Origin: an uncultured Clostridia bacterium
GTDB lineage: Bacteria > Bacillota > Clostridia > TANB77 > CAG-508
Length of the DNA: 11,828 bases
Assembly (NCBI GenBank): GCA_934177555.1
Contig: CAKPPL010000033.1
Coordinates: forward strand, 1-11,828
Direction of reading: 5' to 3'
The notes beneath the pieces were generated by a model, which had not been told where the DNA came from, did no database searches, and worked only from the letters and a program-made list of their open reading frames with translations. Below are positions 6,340 through 11,828 of this stretch, one piece after another (the first letter of the stretch is position 1; each line of letters opens with the position of its first letter). The translations under genes and the position numbers were made by a program.

Positions 6340-7278
6340 ACGAACATAAAAGAAAAACAATTAGTTATGAAAGATGATATTATGTTTAAAGCATTTTTCA
6401 GTAAAATAGGAAACGAAAAATATTTAAAAAGCTTCCTTTCTGCAATATTAAGTGAAGATATTAAAATAAAAGAAGTTGTTCATGATTCAAGACTAGAACA
6501 ACTTGCCAGAGAACAAAAATATGGAATACTAGATTTAGATGTAAAGTTAGAAAATGGTGAAACTATCAATATTGAAATGCAAATGCAAAATCATAATAAC
6601 ATGGAAAAAAGAAGTACTTTTTATGCAAGTAAAAAAATAACAGAACAAGTTGGAATTGGAACAAAATATGATGACATTAAAAGAGTTATAGTAATTTCAA
6701 TTCTTAATTATTCTTTTCTGGATGTTCCAGAGTATGTAAATAAAACCGTAAGAGTTATTGATAAACACAGAACACTTAAACTTAATAATATTGTAGAATA
6801 TTATTATATTGAATTAGAAAAATTTAGGAAAAATAATCCTAATATGAAAGAGCCTATTAATCAATGGCTTGCTTTTATAGATATGGAAAGAGAGGATTTG
6901 TTAGATATGGCAACTAAAGAAAATAAAATAATTAAAGAAGCAAAAAAAAGTTATAATATTCTAACAGGAGAAGCCGAAATAAAAAGATTAGCTGAAATCA
7001 GATTAATGTCAGATATGGAAGAACAAGCTGCACTATCTTCAGCAAGGCAAAGAGGCACAGAAGAAGGATTAAAACAGGGAATTGAAGAAGGTCTTCAACA
7101 AGGGATTGAAAAAGGCCTTCAACAAGGGATTGAAAAAGGTCTGCAACAAGGAATTGAAAAAGGACAAAAAGACGCACTATATAATATTGCAAAACAATTA
7201 TTAAATAAAGGATTTTCTATAAATGAAATTAAAAAACTAACTAACTTATCTGAGAATGAGATAAAAAGTTTAAAATAA
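6340..7278 (+). CDS. Rpn-family PD-(D/E)XK nuclease / putative transposase
   Basis: This encodes about 312 residues of the Rpn (recombination-promoting nuclease, PDDEXK_2) family, DNA endonucleases linked to RecA-independent recombination and sometimes labelled transposases. The N-terminus VMKDDIMFKAFFSK and GNEKYLKSFLSAIL fit the family. The nuclease core is seen in GILDLDVKL (D65, D67 from residue 1 at 6340) and INIEMQMQ (E79-x-Q81, the ExQ variant). The C-terminal third is a charged helix with GIEKGLQQ repeats, ending in a short helical module (GFSINEIKKLTNLSENEIKSL). The start is unusual: AAAGGAG at 6324-6330 is nine bases before ACG 6340, where ATG would be expected. TTG 6331 directly abuts the site, and ATG 6367 (303 residues) lacks one. 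No terminal inverted repeats were seen. It lies opposite to all nearby genes and may be an acquired element. Confidence 0.8.
   Translation, partial: TNIKEKQLVMKDDIMFKAFFSKIGNEKYLKSFLSAILSEDIKIKEVVHDSRLEQLAREQKYGILDLDVKLENGETINIEMQMQNHNNMEKRSTFYASKKITEQVGIGTKYDDIKRVIVISILNYSFLDVPEYVNKTVRVIDKHRTLKLNNIVEYYYIELEKFRKNNPNMKEPINQWLAFIDMEREDLLDMATKENKIIKEAKKSYNILTGEAEIKRLAEIRLMSDMEEQAALSSARQRGTEEGLKQGIEEGLQQGIEKGLQQGIEKGLQQGIEKGQKDALYNIAKQLLNKGFSINEIKKLTNLSENEIKSLK
7081..7164 (+). repeat. In-frame 24-base tandem repeat in the Rpn gene
   Basis: Three 24-base units (7081-7104, 7105-7128, 7129-7152) plus a half unit encode successive GIE[EK]GLQQ octapeptides within a coiled region. Units 1 and 2 differ at two positions and unit 3 at a few more. 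Copy number could change by slippage without breaking the frame. Confidence 0.85.
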
Positions 7279-7282
7279 TTAC

Positions 7283-7317
7283 AAAAATTACTCCTCAGCT
7301 TTTGAGGAGTAATTTTT
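7283..7317. terminator. Bidirectional Rho-independent terminator
   Basis: A perfect 15-base-pair stem, AAAAATTACTCCTCA with TGAGGAGTAATTTTT, has a 5-base loop. It lies between the convergent Rpn and prfA genes, and the prfA stop codon overlaps its right arm. Confidence 0.92.
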
Positions 7318-8377
7318 ATTCTTCTTCACCTTTTAACTTTTCAGCTCTATCTGCTGCAATTAAATTATCTATCATTTCATCCAAATCTCCATTTAAGAAA
7401 TTTTCCATTTGAAATATACTCATACCAATTCTATGATCAGTTATACGTCCTTGTGGATAATTATAAGTACGTATTTTTTCACTTCTATCTCCACTACCAA
7501 CTTGGCTTTTTCTTGCATTTGCAACTTCTGAATCTTGTTTTTCTTTTTCCATATTATATAATCTTGATCTTAACATTTTCATTGCATATTCTCTATTTTG
7601 TAATTGAGATCTTTCAGTTTGGCATTCAACTACAATTCCTGTTGGTTCATGAATAAGTCTTACGGCTGATGATGTTTTGTTTATATGTTGACCTCCAGCT
7701 CCAGATGCTCTAAAAACTTCCATTTTAATATCTGATGGATTTATTTCTATTTCTACATCTTCTACTACTGGTAGTACAGCAACAGTTGCTGTTGATGTAT
7801 GAATTCTTCCACTACTTTCTGTATCTGGTACTCTCTGTACTCTATGTACACCACTTTCAAATTTTAATCTACTATATGCACCTTTTCCAGTTATCATAAA
7901 TGATATTTCTTTATATCCACCTAATTCTGTTTCATTCTCATTTAAAACATCTATTTTCCAATGTTTTCTTTCTGCATACATTGAATACATTCTAAATAAT
8001 GTTCCTGCAAATAAAGCTGCTTCTTCTCCTCCAGCTCCTCCACGAATCTCACAAATTATATTTTTATCATCATTTGGATCTTTTGGGATTAATAATGCCT
8101 TTAATTCGTCTTCAATATGTGGAATATTTTCCTTTGCTTCGTAAAAATCTGCTTCTGCTAATTCTTTTAGTTCTTTGTCTTCCATCATCTCTTTTGCGTC
8201 TTCCATTCTTTGTTTTTCTTTTTTATATTCTCTATATTTTAATACAACTTCTTCTATTGAACTATGTTCTTTTATTAATTTTTGCCATTCTGTTTGGTTA
8301 GAAATTACTTCAGGATCACTAATTAATTTAGTTAATTCTTCATATCTCTTTTCTACTGCTTCTAGTTTATCAAACAT
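7316..8377 (-). CDS. prfA: Peptide chain release factor 1 (RF1)
   Basis: A 353-residue class I release factor that reads UAA and UAG in the ribosomal A site and triggers peptidyl-tRNA hydrolysis. It has the helical N-terminal domain, the codon-recognition P-x-T motif in RVPDTESSGRIHTS (P184-D185-T186) and the universal GGQ at 228-230 (ASGAGGQHINKTSSAVRL). The length is normal. The start is ATG 8377 (MFDKLEAVEKRYEEL), preceded by GAGGAG; reading 20 codons further upstream would run into the promoter's own -10 box. The middle residue of P-x-T is Asp here, in a position that varies in RF1. It has a clear promoter and shares a terminator with the convergent Rpn gene. The usual neighbour prmC is not in the window. 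Confidence 0.95.
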   Translation of the reverse strand: MFDKLEAVEKRYEELTKLISDPEVISNQTEWQKLIKEHSSIEEVVLKYREYKKEKQRMEDAKEMMEDKELKELAEADFYEAKENIPHIEDELKALLIPKDPNDDKNIICEIRGGAGGEEAALFAGTLFRMYSMYAERKHWKIDVLNENETELGGYKEISFMITGKGAYSRLKFESGVHRVQRVPDTESSGRIHTSTATVAVLPVVEDVEIEINPSDIKMEVFRASGAGGQHINKTSSAVRLIHEPTGIVVECQTERSQLQNREYAMKMLRSRLYNMEKEKQDSEVANARKSQVGSGDRSEKIRTYNYPQGRITDHRIGMSIFQMENFLNGDLDEMIDNLIAADRAEKLKGEEE

Positions 8378-8408
8378 TTTTATTCTCCTCTCTTTTTTTA
8401 ACATTTCT

Positions 8409-8437
8409 ATTATACTATATATTTCCACTTTTTTCAA
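8409..8437 (-). promoter_or_regulatory. Sigma-A promoter of prfA
   Basis: On the minus strand, TTGAAA (8432-8437) is followed after 17 bases by a perfect TATAAT (8409-8414). Transcription would start about 25 bases before ATG 8377, which rules out longer prfA starts. Confidence 0.75.
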
Positions 8438-8452
8438 GCATTTTAAATATTA

Positions 8453-8479
8453 AAAATAGCTCTTTATTTGAGCTATTTT
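8453..8479 (-). terminator. Rho-independent terminator of the YhaO/YhaN-like operon
   Basis: A 10-base-pair stem, AAAATAGCTC with GAGCTATTTT, has a 7-base loop and a T run on the minus strand. Two bases of the ATPase stop codon lie inside the stem. Confidence 0.82.
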
Positions 8480-10100
8480 ATAATTCCACATAATTGAAAT
8501 TTATACTATTTCTCTCTAAAATATTTTTTTCTCTATTTGTACAAGTTAAAATAATTATTTGTCTATTTGAAAAATAATTATTTAAATATTTTAGAATATT
8601 TGTTAATCTTTCTTCATCATAATATGCAAATACTTCATCTAATATAATAGGAACTTTTTCATTAGATATCTCATCTAACATTGCTAATCTAAGAGACAAA
8701 TATAATTGATCTATTGTTCCTATACTTAATCTTTCTGCTGAAACATAATCCCCATTTTTTAACTCAATTATTAAACCATCTTCTTCACTAAAATATAATT
8801 TACTATATTTTCCATTAGTTATCTTTTCTATATTTTCAGAAAGATTTTCGATAAATTTAGGACTAATATTATTTTTCATTTTTTCATATGACTTTTCTAA
8901 TAATTTTTTTGCTAATTCTATACTAGTATTAATTTTTTGTAAATTTTTATATTCTTCTTTTTGTGAATATAATTTTTCTTCATTTTCTAAATAATTTATT
9001 TCTGAATTTTTTTTATTTTCTATATTTTTTTCTATTTTTTTGTTTGATTTATTTTTAAAAATATTCAAAAAAATTAAATACGTTGGTGCTGTAAGAAGAA
9101 AAATATATTTAATTATTTTATTTGTAGTAAATTTATCTGCAAAAATTAACCATAAAATACTAATTAAAATTAATACACTAAAAATAATTTTATTTTTTTT
9201 ATTTATTTTTGTTTTTTTATTTATATTTATTTTTAAATTATTTTTATTTTTTATTTCATCATTTATTTTCTTTAATTTATTTTTATTTTCTTCTAATATA
9301 TTTTCTTTTATTTTTATTTTTTCATTTTCCAAATTATTTTTTTCTTTTATTTTTTTAATTTCTCTTAATAAATTATTTTTTATTTCATTTTTTTCTAAAT
9401 TATTTTTTATTTCATTTTTTTCTTTTTCAATTTCATATTCAATATTTTCATATTTTTTTAATTCTTTTATTTTTTCTGTATTTTTTTCAATATTTTTTTG
9501 AATAATATTTATTGGTTTTTCTCTTGTTCTTTCACTTCCAATTTCTTCTAATTGTTTTTTATTTATTTTATCAATTACTTTTTTATATGAAATTTTATCT
9601 TCGCCTGTACCTATAACGTTCGATATTTTTTGTATTAACATACTTTGTTCATTTTTTCCAATTTTTACCTCTTGTTGCATAGATATAGATGTTGCTAAAA
9701 ACATTTCCTCACTTAATTGTGTTTGTTCATAAAAAAATTCACTTCCTGAATTTTTATTGATATTAAATTCTTTTGTAATTTCTTCTCCATTTTCATTAAA
9801 TATTTTTGGATTTTTTTTATTAAATTCTCTAAATATTTCATATTTATTTTTATTATCTAATTCATATAATAATTTACCAGAAAATTCTTCTGTATCCCAT
9901 GGTTTATATTTTTCAAAATCTGATATTTCTTTTCCTTTTTTATTTTTTGATGTACCATAAAAAATATTTAAAATAAATTTTAATAATGTTGATTTTCCAC
10001 TTTCATTTTTTCCATAAATAATATTTAAATTATTATTTAATTTTATTTCTTTATTTTTTAATTTGCCATATGAATTTATTTTTATTTTATTTATTTTCAA
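8478..10100 (-). CDS. Compact SbcC/YhaN-type ABC ATPase with two membrane helices
   Basis: A 540-residue SMC/Rad50-like ATPase. The N-terminus MKINKIKINSYGKLKN leads to Walker A GKNESGKST (30-38). A Lys/Asn/Glu/Ile-rich coiled coil (about 175-300) follows, then two hydrophobic helices (about 305-321 and 329-347) and a second coil (about 350-410). The head returns with the signature LSIGTIDQLYLSLRLA (458-473), Walker B PIILDEVFAYYD (484-495) and an H-loop region (QIIILTC). Paired helices in the coil are a known feature of YhaN proteins, which are usually much longer (Bacillus YhaN is over 900 residues), so the coil here is strongly shortened. The start is TTG 10100, after GGAGGG. The upstream SbcD-type phosphoesterase gene stops 14 bases before, implying a nuclease-ATPase complex at the membrane. 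The exact role, repair or nucleoid processing, is unknown. Confidence 0.82.
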   Translation of the reverse strand: MKINKIKINSYGKLKNKEIKLNNNLNIIYGKNESGKSTLLKFILNIFYGTSKNKKGKEISDFEKYKPWDTEEFSGKLLYELDNKNKYEIFREFNKKNPKIFNENGEEITKEFNINKNSGSEFFYEQTQLSEEMFLATSISMQQEVKIGKNEQSMLIQKISNVIGTGEDKISYKKVIDKINKKQLEEIGSERTREKPINIIQKNIEKNTEKIKELKKYENIEYEIEKEKNEIKNNLEKNEIKNNLLREIKKIKEKNNLENEKIKIKENILEENKNKLKKINDEIKNKNNLKININKKTKINKKNKIIFSVLILISILWLIFADKFTTNKIIKYIFLLTAPTYLIFLNIFKNKSNKKIEKNIENKKNSEINYLENEEKLYSQKEEYKNLQKINTSIELAKKLLEKSYEKMKNNISPKFIENLSENIEKITNGKYSKLYFSEEDGLIIELKNGDYVSAERLSIGTIDQLYLSLRLAMLDEISNEKVPIILDEVFAYYDEERLTNILKYLNNYFSNRQIIILTCTNREKNILERNSINFNYVEL

Positions 10101-10114
10101 ATAAATCCCTCCAA

Positions 10115-11185
10115 TTATTCTAAAAATTCCATTCCTATTTCTAGTGCTTTTTCTATTATTTCTTTATTATAATTATTTTTATTTAATTCTTCTAAAATTT
10201 CCTTTGCAAATATTCCTTTTAAATTATTTTTTTGTGATATTTCTTCTAAATTATAATTTGGTTTTGTTTTATTTTTAATTTTAATTATTTTTTCATTTAA
10301 ATCATATTTATATAAATCATATATATTAATTTCAAAATTTCTTTTTCCAACTAATATTATTTTATATAATTTATTTTTTTCTATTTTTATCGAATTTATT
10401 TTTTCTATTAATTCTTCAATAGAATTTATTTCTGTACAATTTATTTCCTCTTCTACAAATTCTGTATCATCCAATTTAATAAATTGTAATTTATTTTCAT
10501 TTTTATCTATATTTCCTACAACCATTCCATGTTCACCTAGCTCATCAAATCCTAAAGAAATTGTTGAACCTGGATAAATAATTTTACCATTATTTTCAAA
10601 ATTATTTTTATGAATATGTCCTAGTGCAATATAATCAAATCCTTTTTCTTCTAACATTTTTTTACTCATTGAATTATATTGCATATCTTCTAAATTAGCT
10701 CCATCTAATGTTCCATGAATTATTAATATATTTATTTTATTTTTATTTATTATTTTTAAATTTTCTAATCCTGTTTCTGAACAATAAAAATCAGAAAAAC
10801 CATATCCATATATATCTACATCATTTAATTCAACTCTTTCTATTTTCGAATTAAATATATACACATTTTCGTTCCATTCAAAAGTATTATAATAGGATTT
10901 CTGTAAAATAGGATCATGATTTCCTGGTGATATAAATATTTTAGTATTATTTATTTCTTTAAATAAATTATTTATATAATTTATTGTTGTTTTTCTTATA
11001 TATTGATGTTCATATAAATCTCCTGAAATAAATAAATATTTTATATTATTTTCTTTAATATATTCTATTACTTTTTTAAATACACTTCTTTGTTCAATTC
11101 TTCTTTTTTCTCCTAAATTGCCATTATCTGATAAAGTAACAAATGGTGCATCAAAGTGCATATCTGCTATATGTACAAATTCCAT
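10115..11185 (-). CDS. SbcD/Mre11-like metallophosphoesterase (YhaO-type DNA nuclease)
   Basis: A 356-residue calcineurin-like phosphoesterase of the SbcD/Mre11/YhaO group, manganese-dependent nucleases that trim DNA ends with an SMC-like partner. All five metal-site motifs are present: ADMHFD (D8, H10), GDLYE (D56), GNHD (N89, H90), IHG (H157) and GHIH (H190, H192). Residues 1-230 form the catalytic domain. The remaining about 125 residues, rich in Lys, Asn and Ile, would be the capping and partner-binding part. ATG 11185 is preceded by AAGGAGGA about ten bases upstream. It is the first gene of an operon with the YhaN-type ATPase; the ATPase ribosome site directly follows its stop codon. The closer match to YhaO than to SbcD proper rests on the partner's membrane helices. 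Confidence 0.88.
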   Translation of the reverse strand: MEFVHIADMHFDAPFVTLSDNGNLGEKRRIEQRSVFKKVIEYIKENNIKYLFISGDLYEHQYIRKTTINYINNLFKEINNTKIFISPGNHDPILQKSYYNTFEWNENVYIFNSKIERVELNDVDIYGYGFSDFYCSETGLENLKIINKNKINILIIHGTLDGANLEDMQYNSMSKKMLEEKGFDYIALGHIHKNNFENNGKIIYPGSTISLGFDELGEHGMVVGNIDKNENKLQFIKLDDTEFVEEEINCTEINSIEELIEKINSIKIEKNKLYKIILVGKRNFEINIYDLYKYDLNEKIIKIKNKTKPNYNLEEISQKNNLKGIFAKEILEELNKNNYNKEIIEKALEIGMEFLE

Positions 11186-11220
11186 ATTATAGATTCCTCC
11201 TTAATATTTAAAGTATATTT

Positions 11221-11249
11221 ATTTTATAATATTTAATATTTTTTTTCAA
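11221..11249 (-). promoter_or_regulatory. Sigma-A-like promoter of the phosphoesterase-ATPase operon
   Basis: On the minus strand, TTGAAA (11244-11249) and TAAAAT (11221-11226) are separated by 17 bases; an overlapping TATAAA at 15 bases is an alternative -10. Confidence 0.55.
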
Positions 11250-11284
11250 GTAAATTACGAAAGTTTTTTCGCTTTTTATTATAA

Positions 11285-11326
11285 AAAAATACTGAAAAAT
11301 AATTTAATATATTTTTCAGTATTTTT
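11285..11326 (-). terminator. Rho-independent terminator of YhgE/Pip-like gene
   Basis: A perfect 16-base-pair stem, AAAAATACTGAAAAAT with ATTTTTCAGTATTTTT, has a 10-base AT loop. It lies just after the stop codon of the minus-strand gene at the right edge. Confidence 0.82.
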
Positions 11327-11329
11327 ATT

Positions 11330-11828
11330 TTAGTCTTCTTTATCTTTTTTTATTGAATCTGTCATTAAAATAAATTTAACATTTCCATTCATTTTTTCAT
11401 CTATCATTGAAAAATTAATATAATCTTTTGATAAATCATTTAAGCTTTCAACTCTATCAACTATATTTTTTAAATCAATATTTACATAGTTACTAATTTT
11501 ACTTATAGCTTCATCATTAAATTCTTGTATACCATCTGTTAATGTTGCCATTCCTTCTGATATTGTTTTTGAACCATCAGCTAATTGTGTACTTGCACTA
11601 TATAATGTATTTGTACTTGTATTTACAGTACTTAAACCTGTACTTAATTCTGTAGTTCCTTCTTGTAAAGTATTTATTCCATCTATTAATTTTCCTGCAC
11701 TTGCAGCTAATTCTCCTGTTCCATCTACTAATGTTGATGTGTTTTCATATAGTGTTGCTAAACCTTGTGCTAATGCTGTTAAATTTGTACTTAAACTATT
11801 TATTCCATCTTTTAATCCTTGATTATTA
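11330..11828 (-). CDS. YhgE/Pip-like membrane protein, C-terminal part (start beyond right edge)
   Basis: The frame is open from 11827 to TAA 11330-11332, giving 165 residues; the N-terminus lies outside the window. The visible part begins with a Thr/Ser/Gly/Leu-rich repeat region with units of the form L-x-D/E/T-G spaced about 11 residues apart (GLKDGINSL, LVDGTGEL, LIDGINTL, LQEGTTEL, LADGSKTI, LTDGIQEF). It ends in the segment NDEAISKISNYVNID...FSMIDEKMNGNVKFILMTDSI, typical of the tail of clostridial YhgE/Pip-domain proteins. These are large membrane proteins related to the phage-infection protein Pip, with a coiled extracellular repeat domain between membrane helices; some are tied to type VII-like or ABC-type export. 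No membrane helix is in the visible part, so that assignment rests on the repeats and tail. An internal ATG at 11551 is not the true start. Confidence 0.72.
   Translation of the reverse strand, partial: NNQGLKDGINSLSTNLTALAQGLATLYENTSTLVDGTGELAASAGKLIDGINTLQEGTTELSTGLSTVNTSTNTLYSASTQLADGSKTISEGMATLTDGIQEFNDEAISKISNYVNIDLKNIVDRVESLNDLSKDYINFSMIDEKMNGNVKFILMTDSIKKDKED

Noticed and set aside
6998..7192. Minus-strand frame of 64 codons with repeated LFQSLVE-like units
   Set aside because: The repeats are the complement of the GIEKGLQQ tandem repeats of the Rpn gene.
6029..7320. Complete insertion sequence around the Rpn gene
   Set aside because: No matching terminal inverted repeats or target-site duplication were seen around it, and Rpn genes usually stand alone.
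8378..8437. Longer RF1 starting 20 codons upstream
   Set aside because: That stretch contains the prfA -35/-10 promoter and the Shine-Dalgarno site, and RF1 proteins begin close to MFDKLEAVEKRYEEL.
9040..9501. Plus-strand frame rich in Phe, Ile and Ser that looks like a membrane protein
   Set aside because: It is the exact antisense of the Lys/Asn/Glu coiled coil of the ATPase, where AAA and GAA codons read as TTT and TTC; no start signals.

Overview
The window is very AT-rich DNA in which the coding strand of each gene is purine-rich. With two small CotF-type spore-coat proteins, a membrane-anchored M23 peptidase, a MecA adaptor, PcrA helicase and release factor RF1, it points to an endospore-forming, low-GC Firmicute, most likely a gut or anaerobic member of the Clostridia. 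No tRNA, rRNA, CRISPR array or complete insertion sequence is visible.

Layout from left to right. At 1-355 (minus) lies a damaged gene in two frames that runs off the left edge. A mecA-like gene (510-1082, plus) converges on an M23 peptidase gene (1111-2136, minus), and the two share one bidirectional terminator. Two CotF-family genes (2329-2577 and 2603-2791, minus) form a small operon ending in a strong terminator just upstream of the M23 promoter. Next come pcrA (2915-5215) and a ZIP-type metal transporter gene (5285-6028), both minus. The largest non-coding stretch (6029-6339) holds a palindrome and a sigma-A-like promoter with a structured leader. It precedes an Rpn/PD-(D/E)XK nuclease-transposase family gene on the plus strand (6340-7278), which converges on prfA (7316-8377, minus) across another bidirectional terminator. 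The right end carries a YhaO/YhaN-like pair, an SbcD-type phosphoesterase (10115-11185) followed 14 bases later by a compact membrane-anchored SbcC/YhaN-type ATPase (8478-10100). Last is the C-terminal part of a YhgE/Pip-like protein (11330 to the right edge). All of these are on the minus strand.

Most of the content is housekeeping (DNA repair, translation termination, proteolysis control, metal uptake) plus a sporulation patch at 1111-2791. Transcription units are short: recognisable promoters stand before mecA, the M23 gene, pcrA, prfA, the Rpn gene and the phosphoesterase gene, and hairpin terminators separate most units. I found no clearly undescribed multi-gene system. The points most worth a second look are the Rpn gene (apparent ACG start, in-frame 24-base repeats, possible leader RNA), the short two-helix YhaN-type ATPase, and the frameshifted gene at the left edge.
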